The notes below the pieces were generated by a model. That model was not told the origin of the DNA. It did no database searches and worked only from the letters and a program-made list of their open reading frames with translations. Shown one piece after another: positions 17,232-25,414 of a stretch of DNA of 64,000 bases (position 1 is its first letter; every line of letters starts with the position of its first letter). A program made the translations under genes and the position numbers. The DNA comes from Cohaesibacter haloalkalitolerans (GTDB taxonomy: Bacteria; Pseudomonadota; Alphaproteobacteria; Rhizobiales; Cohaesibacteraceae): NCBI RefSeq assembly GCF_003574655.1, contig NZ_QNUM01000006.1:310001-374000 (forward strand), given 5' to 3'.

Positions 17232-18188
17232 ATGAAAATCGTCATTACAGATCTTGATCATGCAGATCAGAACATGGAGCGCGAAGTCTTTGCCAAGGCT
17301 GGCATGGAGTTCGACCTTCTCGAGTGCAAAACCGAAGATGATCTGATCAACCAGATCAAGGGTTACAACATCGCACTGAACCAGTACGCCCCCTTCACCA
17401 AACGCGTCTTTGATGCCCTGCCGGATCTGAAACAGATCATCCGTTACGGCGTTGGCGTCAATAACGTCGATCTGGCTGCCGCAAAGGAAGCCGGGGTGCA
17501 GGTTTGCAACGTGCCTGACTATGGCATGCATGAAGTGTCCGACCACGCGATTGCCCTCAGCCTTTCGATCATTCGCAAGGTACCGAAGATGAACAAGGCC
17601 GTTCACAATGGCGTCTGGGACTTTACCGTGGCCATGCCGATCCGTCGCTTCAGCCAGACCACTGTTGGTGTTGTCGGCCTTGGCCGCATCGGTCGCCTCT
17701 ATGCCCAGAAGATGCATGCCCTCGGTTTCAACATCGTTGGCTTCGACAAATTCTACAAACCAAGCGCTGCCGATGGCACTGATTACATCAAGGCTGGCAC
17801 GCTCGATGAAGTTCTCGCTAGCGCAGACATCTTTGCCATGTTCTGCCCGGTAACCAGCGAAAACTTCCACATGATCGACAAGGCTGCCATCAGCCACATG
17901 AAAGATGGCGTTTATGTTGTCAACACCGCACGCGGTGGTCTGATCGACGAAGACGCTCTGGCCGAAGCGCTGAAATCCGGCAAGGTTGCCGCAGCTGCGC
18001 TCGACACCACTGAGATCGAACCATTGCCGTCAGACAGCCCGTTGCGGGCGCTCGACAACTGTCAGGTGACGCCGCATATGGCTTGGTATTCGGAAGATGC
18101 TGCTCTGGAACTGAAACGTAAGGTTGCAGAAGAAGCTGTCCGTTTCGCAAAAGGGGAAAGTATTAATTGGGGTTTGGTCCAACTTTGA
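17232..18188 (+). CDS. D-isomer-specific 2-hydroxyacid dehydrogenase
   Basis: 318 aa. It has the N-terminal catalytic half, the NAD motif GVVGLGRIGRLYA, and the family triad: Arg in NTARGGLID, Glu in DTTEIEP, and His in VTPHMAWYSE. It resembles the C-terminal-binding-protein/hydroxypyruvate reductase branch and lacks the extra C-terminal ACT domain of SerA. It lies 15 bp after the SDR and 62 bp before the TRAP binding protein, so it belongs to the sugar-acid operon. It could reduce a 2-keto acid (or oxidise a 2-hydroxyacid) entering or leaving the pathway. The specific substrate is unknown. Confidence 0.83.
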   Translation: MKIVITDLDHADQNMEREVFAKAGMEFDLLECKTEDDLINQIKGYNIALNQYAPFTKRVFDALPDLKQIIRYGVGVNNVDLAAAKEAGVQVCNVPDYGMHEVSDHAIALSLSIIRKVPKMNKAVHNGVWDFTVAMPIRRFSQTTVGVVGLGRIGRLYAQKMHALGFNIVGFDKFYKPSAADGTDYIKAGTLDEVLASADIFAMFCPVTSENFHMIDKAAISHMKDGVYVVNTARGGLIDEDALAEALKSGKVAAAALDTTEIEPLPSDSPLRALDNCQVTPHMAWYSEDAALELKRKVAEEAVRFAKGESINWGLVQL

Positions 18189-18250
18189 ACCGAATGCTGA
18201 TTTGTATATCTTCGTGCTAAACTTAGAGACATTTAACACAGGAGGAAGAA

Positions 18251-19228
18251 ATGTCCTTTAAAACTCTTACACTTGCAGCTGTTCTCGCTGTTGGTACAAT
18301 CGTTTCACCAGCTGTTGCCGAAACTCTGCGTTTCTCCAACGTCACGTCCGTATCGGGCAAAGACGCTGGCGTCGAGTTCAAGCGCATTGTTGAAGAAAAG
18401 ACCGGTGGTTCTCTGGAAGTCAAACACTTCCCGGACAACCAGCTCGGTAACGACCGCGTTATCACCGAAAGCACCATCTTCGGCGATATCGACATCGGCG
18501 TAAGCTCCACCTCTCCTCTGGCAACCCTGTTCCCGGATCTTTATGCTTTCGACGCTCCGTTCCTGTTCCTGAGCTCGGAAGATGCTTATGCCAAGCTTGA
18601 CGGTGAAACCGGCCAGGCCATCCTCAAGACCCTTGAGAAAAAAGGCCTGAAAGGTCTTGCTTTCTGGGAAAACGGCTTCCGTAACTTCACCAACAGCAAA
18701 AAGGCTGTTGCAGTTCCGGCTGACCTGTCCGGGATGAAGATCCGCACCATGGAAAACGACGTGCATCTGGCTGCATGGCGTGCACTTGGCGCCAACCCGA
18801 CCCCGATGGCATTCTCTGAGCTGTTCACCGCTCTGCAGCAGGGCACGGTTGACGGTCAGGAAAACCCACTGGGCATCATCGACGGCAACCGCTTCCAGGA
18901 AGTTCAGAGCAACGTGTCTCTGACCCAGCACGTCTACACCCCGTATATCGTCTTCATGAACCTCGACAAGTTCAACTCTCTGAGCGACGTCGAAAAAGAC
19001 GCTATCGTGACTGCTGCCAAGGAAACCACCGCTTTCCAGCGTAAGCGTTCCCAGGAACTGGAAACCGAAATCCTTGCCCGCATCAAGGACCAGGGTGTGA
19101 CCGTTACCGAACTGACCGCTGAGCAGAAAGCCCTGTGGCAGAAGACTGTTGTAGACGCAAAAATCTACGACCTCGTAAAGTCCAAAATGGATCATCCTGA
19201 ATACATGGATGCATTCCTGAAAAAATAA
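18251..19228 (+). CDS. TRAP transporter substrate-binding protein, DctP family
   Basis: 325-aa periplasmic receptor with a cleavable signal peptide (about 1-23, ending AVA). A strong AGGAGGAAGAA precedes ATG 18251. Mature-domain features are typical of DctP: LRFSNVT at the start, DIGVSSTSPLATLFP, FWENGFRNFTN, PADLSGMKIRT (with the conserved Arg that binds the ligand carboxylate) and FTALQQGTVDGQENP. The ligand is therefore an organic acid, in this operon most likely a sugar acid such as a hexonate. It is followed by an intercistronic hairpin and the two membrane subunits. Confidence 0.93.
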   Translation: MSFKTLTLAAVLAVGTIVSPAVAETLRFSNVTSVSGKDAGVEFKRIVEEKTGGSLEVKHFPDNQLGNDRVITESTIFGDIDIGVSSTSPLATLFPDLYAFDAPFLFLSSEDAYAKLDGETGQAILKTLEKKGLKGLAFWENGFRNFTNSKKAVAVPADLSGMKIRTMENDVHLAAWRALGANPTPMAFSELFTALQQGTVDGQENPLGIIDGNRFQEVQSNVSLTQHVYTPYIVFMNLDKFNSLSDVEKDAIVTAAKETTAFQRKRSQELETEILARIKDQGVTVTELTAEQKALWQKTVVDAKIYDLVKSKMDHPEYMDAFLKK

Positions 19229-19251
19229 TCACAACTTGCCGTGATTTGTGA

Positions 19252-19271
19252 GGACTGGCCCTGGCCAGTCC
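19252..19271 (+). promoter_or_regulatory. intercistronic hairpin after the TRAP binding-protein gene
   Basis: GGACTGGCC and GGCCAGTCC are perfect 9-bp inverted arms with a 2-bp loop, 23 bp after the dctP stop and with no T-tract. It sits in a 148-bp gap, so it probably stabilises the upstream mRNA or attenuates read-through, giving more binding protein than permease. Confidence 0.65.
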
Positions 19272-19376
19272 TTGCTCCTGCGTTGCGGTCTGCGCCGGTC
19301 CCTACATGGGAAAGATCATCCGTGCAACGCTCATGCCTACGGCTACTGACCTCGGTACTCGAAAGGGACCAAGTAG

Positions 19377-19871
19377 ATGACCATTCTACGCTTTTTGGAC
19401 AAGTACTTCGAAATTTCAATCAGCGTCTTTCTTCTGCTGTTCATGACCTCACTAATCGCGATTCAGGTGTTCATGCGCTATGTGATGGGGGCATCTCTGT
19501 CCTGGTCCGAAGAACTGGCGCGTTACGTCTTCATCTGGTTGATCTATCTGATGATCAGCTACAGCGCACGGGAAATGAAGCACATCAAGATTGATGCCGC
19601 TCTCGGGTTGTTCCCGAAATCCTGGCAGCGCTGGGTCGTCATTCTGGGCGATCTGCTGTTTCTCGGATTCGCACTCTTTATCGTACAGACCACCTACGCG
19701 ATCGTTCTCAAGCAGATGATGCTCGACCAGCGTTCGACGGCTCTGGCCATCCCGTTGTGGATGATTTATGCCGCGCCCGGCGTCGGCTTCGCGCTCACCG
19801 CAATTCGGCAGGTCCAGACCATTGTCTGGCGCCTTCGCAACCCCGACAAATCCAACATCGAGGAGTTCTGA
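19377..19871 (+). CDS. TRAP transporter small permease, DctQ family
   Basis: 164-aa integral membrane protein with four predicted membrane segments (about 15-38, 48-68, 88-108, 128-150). The loop between the first two contains SLSWSEELARYVFIWL, a hallmark of DctQ subunits. The start has GAAAGGG eight bases upstream. It overlaps no gene and is 3 bp before the large subunit, with which it forms the membrane complex that imports the acid using a sodium gradient. Its position after the binding protein is the usual P-Q-M order. Confidence 0.92.
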   Translation: MTILRFLDKYFEISISVFLLLFMTSLIAIQVFMRYVMGASLSWSEELARYVFIWLIYLMISYSAREMKHIKIDAALGLFPKSWQRWVVILGDLLFLGFALFIVQTTYAIVLKQMMLDQRSTALAIPLWMIYAAPGVGFALTAIRQVQTIVWRLRNPDKSNIEEF

Positions 19872-19874
19872 GAC

Positions 19875-21158
19875 ATGGTCGCTACAGTTCTCTTTTCCAG
19901 CCTTGTCCTGTTTCTCATCCTCAACGTTCCTGTCGGTATCGCCATTGGTCTGGCCTCTGCGGCCGCTGCGCTCGTTGCTGAAGCCCTGTCACCCAACTAC
20001 ATCACCCAGCAGTTGATTGCCGGTACCGACAGCTTTCCGATCATGGCGATCCCGCTGTTCATTCTCGCTGGCGACCTGATGGGCGCAGGTGGCGTTTCCC
20101 GCCGCATTCTGGATGTCGCAAACGTCTTCTTTGGCCGCGTGACCGGTGGTCTGGCCATCGTGACCGTTGCTGTTTGCATGTTCTTTGCTGCCGTTTCCGG
20201 TTCTGGTCCGGCAACCGTTGCCGCCGTCGGCTCCATGGTGATCCCGACGATGCTTGAGAAAGGCTATTCCAAGTCCTTCACTCTGGCACTCGTTGCAACG
20301 GCAGGCTCGATCGGTGTGATCATTCCTCCGTCCATCCCGATGGTGATTTTCGGGGTCGCGACCGGTACCTCCATTTCCAACATGTTCATGGCAGGTATCG
20401 TGCCGGGCTTCCTGATCGGCTTTGCCTTGATGGGCTGGAGCTACTTCTATGCCAAACGGTCGGGCATTGCCGGGATCGAAGGCTCGTTTGATTGCCGCGT
20501 CGCTGCCAAGTTGATGTGGGAAGCCAAATGGGCACTGCTCAACCCGATCATCATTCTGGGCGGCATCTATGCCGGTATCTTTACGCCGACGGAAGCTGCT
20601 GCCGTTGCTGCAGTCTATGCTCTGGTCTGCGGCGTGTTCTTCTATCGTGAGATCAGTTTGAAGCTCCTGATGAAGACCGTGGCCCGTTCCTGTTCGACCA
20701 CCGGTACGACGATGGTCATTCTGGGCTGTGCCACGGCCTTTGCCAAGATCCTGACCATCGAGCAGATCCCGGTTCAGGTCGCCGATATGATGACCACCAT
20801 TTCCGACAATCCGGTCATCATCCTGCTGATCATCAACGTTCTGTTGCTGTTTGTCGGCTGTGTCATGGACACCACTCCGGCAATTCTGGTGCTGTCTCCG
20901 ATCCTCTTCCCGGTAGCAACCTCCATGGGTGTCGACCCGATCCACTTCGGCATCATCATGGTTGTCAACCTGGCGATCGGCTTCATCACCCCGCCATTGG
21001 GCATCAACCTGTTCGTGGCGGCCAGGGTCGGGAACGCGCAACTGGGCACCGTGGTCCGCGGTATTGTGCCATTCGTTGCCATTATGATCGTTCTCCTCAT
21101 GATCATAACCTATATCCCCCCTGTATCGATCGGCATCTTCAGCTTGCTTGGTCGATGA
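19875..21158 (+). CDS. TRAP transporter large permease, DctM family
   Basis: 427-aa, highly hydrophobic transport subunit with about twelve membrane segments. Diagnostic motifs include IPLFILAGDLMGAGG, FFAAVSGSGPATVAAVGSM and the PPSIPMVIFG hairpin region, with the repeat-like VNLAIGFITPPLGINL in the C-terminal half. It starts 3 bp after dctQ, so translation is probably coupled. It completes a TRAP system specific to this operon. A strong hairpin follows the stop codon, separating it from dgoA. Confidence 0.94.
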   Translation: MVATVLFSSLVLFLILNVPVGIAIGLASAAAALVAEALSPNYITQQLIAGTDSFPIMAIPLFILAGDLMGAGGVSRRILDVANVFFGRVTGGLAIVTVAVCMFFAAVSGSGPATVAAVGSMVIPTMLEKGYSKSFTLALVATAGSIGVIIPPSIPMVIFGVATGTSISNMFMAGIVPGFLIGFALMGWSYFYAKRSGIAGIEGSFDCRVAAKLMWEAKWALLNPIIILGGIYAGIFTPTEAAAVAAVYALVCGVFFYREISLKLLMKTVARSCSTTGTTMVILGCATAFAKILTIEQIPVQVADMMTTISDNPVIILLIINVLLLFVGCVMDTTPAILVLSPILFPVATSMGVDPIHFGIIMVVNLAIGFITPPLGINLFVAARVGNAQLGTVVRGIVPFVAIMIVLLMIITYIPPVSIGIFSLLGR

Positions 21159-21164
21159 AACCCG

Positions 21165-21210
21165 GAGCCCACTCCATCCTGCGGAGTGGGCTCTCCCCCT
21201 CTTTTTTCTC
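21165..21210 (+). terminator. terminator-like hairpin after the TRAP genes
   Basis: GAGCCCACTCC (21165-21175) pairs perfectly with GGAGTGGGCTC (21183-21193), followed by a pyrimidine tract that contains six T residues about ten bases later. It may end most transcripts before dgoA, or act as an attenuator. Confidence 0.75.
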
Positions 21211-21240
21211 TTTCTCTCCTGCATTGTGAAAGTGTGAGCC

Positions 21241-21873
21241 ATGGACTTTGAAAAGTTTGTCGGGCAGTGTCCCCTTGTCGCCATTCTGCGCGGTGTGACC
21301 CCTGAAGAAGTACTTGGAATCGGTCAGGTTCTGGTTGATTCCGGGTTCAGCATCATTGAAGTGCCGCTCAATTCACCCCGTCCGTTTGAAAGCATTTCCA
21401 TCTTGCAGGAAAGCCTGGGGCGGCGCGCCCTGATCGGTGCCGGCACAGTTCTCAGCACCGAGGCAGTTGAAGGCGTTGCCGCCGCCGGTGGCAAGCTGAT
21501 TGTCATGCCGCACAGCGACACCGAGGTGATCGCGCATGCCAAGTCCCTGGGGCTTTCCTGTGTGCCCGGCGTTGTGACGCCAACCGAGGCTTTTGCTGCG
21601 CTGAAGGCTGGCGCCGATGCCCTCAAGCTGTTCCCCGCAGAGATTGCTTCCCCTGCTGTCGTCAAGGCCATGCTGGCTGTTCTGCCGAAATCCACCCGTA
21701 TCCTACCCGTCGGCGGAATTTCCCCCGAAACCATGGATGGCTATCTGGCAGCAGGGGCAGCAGGCTTCGGGCTGGGCAGCGCACTTTACAAGGCGGGCAT
21801 GTCTGCGGACGAAGTGGCCGTCAATGCTGCCGCATTCATCAAGGCGCTCGAGACGCGCAAGGCCAAGGCATGA
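21241..21873 (+). CDS. dgoA: 2-dehydro-3-deoxy-6-phosphogalactonate aldolase
   Basis: 210-aa class I aldolase of the KDPG/KDPGal family. It opens with LVAILRGVTPEE, has the catalytic Glu in IIEVPLNSP, the GAGTVL block, the Schiff-base Lys in ALKLFPAE, and ends with PVGGISPETMDGYL and GLGSALYKAG. IEVPLNS and the GLGS.LY motif favour DgoA over KDPG aldolase (Eda). It would split KDPGal, made by the operon's DgoK, into pyruvate and glyceraldehyde-3-phosphate. It begins 82 bp after the TRAP genes beyond a terminator-like hairpin and 61 bp before the dehydratase gene. Confidence 0.92.
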   Translation: MDFEKFVGQCPLVAILRGVTPEEVLGIGQVLVDSGFSIIEVPLNSPRPFESISILQESLGRRALIGAGTVLSTEAVEGVAAAGGKLIVMPHSDTEVIAHAKSLGLSCVPGVVTPTEAFAALKAGADALKLFPAEIASPAVVKAMLAVLPKSTRILPVGGISPETMDGYLAAGAAGFGLGSALYKAGMSADEVAVNAAAFIKALETRKAKA

Positions 21874-21934
21874 GCCTGACGCTTAATCAAATTCAGCCCG
21901 AAACGGACGGTCAGACCGAAAAGGAGTATTGCTC

Positions 21935-23245
21935 ATGGTCATGATTACTGATGTTGTTGTAAAAGACATTCGCTTCCCCACCTCCCGCAATCTGGATGGT
22001 TCGGACGCAATGAACGAAGCGCCGGACTATTCGACCACCTATGTCATCCTCAAGACGGATCAGGGCGAAACGCTGACTGGCCACGGTCTGACCTTCACCA
22101 ATGGTCGCGGCAATGATCTGGTTGTCGCCGCAGCCCGGACGCTGGCCGAGACCTTCGTCATTGGGCAGTCCCTCGATGACATTACGGCCGACTTCGGTCG
22201 CTTCTGGCACAAGCTGGTGGCAGGCGACTCCCAGCTGCGCTGGCTTGGCCCCGAGAAAGGCCTTGTTCATCTGGCAACCGCCGCGCTGGTCAATGCCCTC
22301 TGGGACCTCTGGGCCAAGTCGGTTGGCAAGCCTGTCTGGAAGTTGCTTGCCGACATGACGCCGGAAGAATTGGTGCGCTGCATCGACTTCACCTACATCG
22401 AAGATGCCATCACCCCTTACGAGGCTCTGGCTCTGCTCAAGCGCAAGGAAGCCGGTAAGGCCGCTCGCGAAGCCGAAATGTTTGAAAAGGGCTTTCCGGC
22501 CTATTCCACCGCAGCTGGCTGGCTCGGCTATTCGGAAGAGAAAATGCGTCGTCTGGCGCGCGAAGCGGTTGAAGGCGGCTGGACCCACCTCAAGCAGAAG
22601 GTTGGAGCCGATATCGAACAGGACGTTCAGCGCGCCCGTATTCTGCGCGAGGAACTGGGCTGGGATCGTCATCTGATGATGGATGCCAACCAGATCTGGG
22701 GTGTCGAGGAAGCCGTCGCCAACATGCGCCGTCTGGCCGAGTTCGATCCGCTCTGGATCGAGGAACCCACCAACCCGGACGACATTCTGGGCCATCGGGC
22801 AATCCGCGAACAGATCGGCACGATCGGTGTGGCAACCGGCGAGCATGCCCATAACCGGGTCATGTTCAAGCAGTTCTTCCAGGCCGAAGCCTTCGACTTC
22901 TGCCAGCTCGACCCGGCCCGTCTCGGCGGTGTCAACGAAGTGTTGGCCGTGCTGCTGATGGCTGCGAAATACGACATTCCCGTCTGCCCGCATGGCGGTG
23001 GGGTAGGGCTCTGCCAGTATTCGCTCAACATCGTGCTGTTCGACTATATCGCGGTTGCCGGTAGCCTCGAAAACCGGGTGCTCGAATATGTCGACCACCT
23101 GCACGAGAATTTCGAGGAGCCACTGACAGTCAAGCGCGGTCGCTACTATCCGGGCACCATGCCCGGCTATGGTGCAACCCTGAAGGCCGAGTCTCAGGAA
23201 CGGTTTGCCTTCCCTGATGGTGTCGAATGGGCCGACTATCAGTAG
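21935..23245 (+). CDS. L-fuconate dehydratase-type enolase-superfamily enzyme
   Basis: 436 aa from ATG 21935 (AAGGAG eight bases upstream). It is closely similar to Xanthomonas L-fuconate dehydratase: IRFPTSRNLDGSDAMN at the N-terminus, SQLRWLGPEKG, catalytic Lys pair in LKQKVGA, metal ligands in MDANQ, IEEPT and TGEH, and catalytic His in CPHGGGVGLC. The family removes water from L-fuconate and also accepts other hexonates, including L-galactonate, giving 2-keto-3-deoxy acids. Since the operon's kinases need a 6-hydroxyl, a non-deoxy substrate such as L-galactonate fits better than L-fuconate. No gene for a fuconolactonase or fucose dehydrogenase is seen nearby. Confidence 0.88.
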   Translation: MVMITDVVVKDIRFPTSRNLDGSDAMNEAPDYSTTYVILKTDQGETLTGHGLTFTNGRGNDLVVAAARTLAETFVIGQSLDDITADFGRFWHKLVAGDSQLRWLGPEKGLVHLATAALVNALWDLWAKSVGKPVWKLLADMTPEELVRCIDFTYIEDAITPYEALALLKRKEAGKAAREAEMFEKGFPAYSTAAGWLGYSEEKMRRLAREAVEGGWTHLKQKVGADIEQDVQRARILREELGWDRHLMMDANQIWGVEEAVANMRRLAEFDPLWIEEPTNPDDILGHRAIREQIGTIGVATGEHAHNRVMFKQFFQAEAFDFCQLDPARLGGVNEVLAVLLMAAKYDIPVCPHGGGVGLCQYSLNIVLFDYIAVAGSLENRVLEYVDHLHENFEEPLTVKRGRYYPGTMPGYGATLKAESQERFAFPDGVEWADYQ

Positions 23246-23324
23246 CACTATCGATGGCCGTGCGCTGACATCTGACCGGTTTGCGGCCCTGACACGTGTC
23301 ATGGATGAAACAGGATGAATCAAG

Positions 23325-23356
23325 GAGAACGCCAGAGATAAGCCTCTGGCGTTCTC
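23325..23356. terminator. strong hairpin after the dehydratase gene
   Basis: GAGAACGCCAGAG (23325-23337) and CTCTGGCGTTCTC (23344-23356) form a perfect 13-bp stem with a 6-base loop, 80 bp after the stop. The following T-tract is poor (TTATGTTT). The rest of the 319-bp gap to the deaminase gene shows nothing else clear. Confidence 0.75.
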
Positions 23357-23564
23357 TTATGTTTATGGGGCTGGATGATGATGGTCACGAGGTGGCTTTC
23401 AGGCAGGGCTTCCCGCCCGGGCACGCCTTGACAGACCCGGTATACCTGCTAAACCTGTCGACCCAGATACACCTTAAATGCTTTTCTTTTTCATGGCGCT
23501 CCGCTTGCCAAAAGGCGGCTCGATCTGACCGCGCCATCTCGCAACACTGAATTCGGAGAACTCG

Positions 23565-25355
23565 ATGTCTATCCCATCCTGGAGTGAACTTGCACCGCAA
23601 CTGGTTGACGTGGCCATGGGACGACGAAGTGCTGACAGCGTGGTCCGCAATGGCCAATGGGTCAACGTCCATACGGGCGAAATCATCGCGGGCATTGACG
23701 TGGCCATTTCGGGCGGTCGCATCGCCTATGTCGGTGCCGACGCCAGCCACACCATCGGTGAAGAGACCTCTGTCATCGAAGCCAATGGCCGCTATATGGT
23801 TCCCGGCCTCTGCGATGCGCACATGCATGTGGAGAGCGGCATGATCACCGTCAGCGAATTCGCCCGTGCGGTCATCCCCCACGGTACCACCTCGATGTTC
23901 ATCGATCCGCATGAAATCGCCAATGTTCTGGGGCTCAGGGGTGTGCGTGTCATGCATGACGATGCGGCGAGCCTGCCCATCAACGTGCAGGTTCAGGTGC
24001 CTTCCTGTGTGCCGTCCGCTCCGGGGCTGGAAAATGCCGGGGCTGAAATTACCGTTGAGGATGTCAGGGAAGCGCTCACCTGGCCGCAGATCTGCGGTCT
24101 TGGCGAGATGATGAACTTCCCTGGCGTTGCCATGGGGGACGCCAAGATGCTTGGCGAGATCGCCGCAACACAGGACGCAGGCAAGACCGTCGGCGGCCAT
24201 TTCCCAGCGCTCGATCTGGGCCACATGTTCCACGGCTATGTGGCTGGTGGCCCGGCGGATGATCATGAAGGCACCCGCAAGGAAGACGCGATCGCCCGCG
24301 CTCGTCAGGGCATGCGCCCGATGCTGCGCCTTGGTTCGGCCTGGCACGACGTGGCCGAACAGGTCAAGGCCATCACCGAGGACGGGATTGATCCGCGCAG
24401 TTTCATCCTCTGCACCGATGACTGCCACTCCGGCACGCTGGTCAATGATGGCCACATGAACCGGGTGGTTCGCCACGCCATTGCCCAAGGGCTGAAACCC
24501 ATCACCGCCATCCAGATGGCAACCCTCAACACTGCCCAGCACTTCGGCATGGACCGCGACATCGGTTCCATCACGCCGGGCCGTCGGGCCGATATCATCC
24601 TGACCTCGGATCTGCCAAGCCTGCCGATCGAGACGGTCATTGCCCAAGGCGTGGTGGTCGCCGAGAATGGTGAGCTGTTGATCGACATCCCGCCGGTCAA
24701 CTATCCCGACTTCTGCATCAACACCGTCAAACTGGGCAAGACCCTCACTGCAGCCGATTTTGATATCCCGGCACCATCTGGTGCCAACGAGGTCCGCGCC
24801 CGGGTGATCGGCGTCATCGAGAATCAGGCCCCGACCAAGGCACTGGAAGCATCGCTGCCGGTGGAAGATGGTCTGGTGCAGATGGATGGCAAGGCCGATG
24901 TCTGTCAGATTGCGCTCGTCGAACGCCATCGGGCGACCGGCGGTGTGGTCAACGGCTTCGTTTCCGGTTTTGGCTACAACAAGCCTTGTGCAGTGGCGTC
25001 CACCGTGGCCCACGACAGCCATCACATGATCGTTGTTGGCACCAACAAGGAAGACATGGCGGCAGCCGCCAACCATCTCGGGGTCGTTGGTGGCGGTGTC
25101 ACGGTCTTTTCCGAAGGCAAGGAACTGGCGACCGTCGAACTGGCCATTGCCGGTCTGATGTCCGTTGAACGGGCCGAGATCGTTGCCGCTAAGGCGATGA
25201 AGATGGTCGAGGCAATGGTGGCCTGCGGCTGCACCCTCAACAATGCCTATATGCAGCACTCGCTGCTCGGGCTGGTGGTCATCCCGGAAATCCGCATTTC
25301 CGACATGGGCATCATCGATGTGACCAAGTTCGAAAAGGTCGATCTCTTCCTCTAG
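23565..25355 (+). CDS. ade: adenine deaminase
   Basis: 596-aa metal-dependent amidohydrolase converting adenine to hypoxanthine and ammonia in purine salvage. The metal-binding strand motif DAHMHVESGM, then FIDPHEIANVLG, CTDDCHSG, ITPGRRADI and the C-terminal VAHDSHHMIVVGTN block are characteristic of Ade. The N-terminal extension and length are those of the bacterial Ade family, not the eukaryotic-type adenosine deaminase fold. It stands alone between a hairpin and the convergent SLC13 gene. No purine riboswitch fold was evident upstream. Confidence 0.93.
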   Translation: MSIPSWSELAPQLVDVAMGRRSADSVVRNGQWVNVHTGEIIAGIDVAISGGRIAYVGADASHTIGEETSVIEANGRYMVPGLCDAHMHVESGMITVSEFARAVIPHGTTSMFIDPHEIANVLGLRGVRVMHDDAASLPINVQVQVPSCVPSAPGLENAGAEITVEDVREALTWPQICGLGEMMNFPGVAMGDAKMLGEIAATQDAGKTVGGHFPALDLGHMFHGYVAGGPADDHEGTRKEDAIARARQGMRPMLRLGSAWHDVAEQVKAITEDGIDPRSFILCTDDCHSGTLVNDGHMNRVVRHAIAQGLKPITAIQMATLNTAQHFGMDRDIGSITPGRRADIILTSDLPSLPIETVIAQGVVVAENGELLIDIPPVNYPDFCINTVKLGKTLTAADFDIPAPSGANEVRARVIGVIENQAPTKALEASLPVEDGLVQMDGKADVCQIALVERHRATGGVVNGFVSGFGYNKPCAVASTVAHDSHHMIVVGTNKEDMAAAANHLGVVGGGVTVFSEGKELATVELAIAGLMSVERAEIVAAKAMKMVEAMVACGCTLNNAYMQHSLLGLVVIPEIRISDMGIIDVTKFEKVDLFL

Positions 25356-25414
25356 GAGCCTCAGGCATCAGGGGCAGGGCTCTCGGGCTTAGTTCCAGAC
25401 CTCTGGCCCCAGAC

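Noticed and set aside
19989-21284. 431-codon minus-strand ORF over dctM
   Set aside because: Asp/His/Gly-rich shadow of a membrane protein gene, a common artefact.
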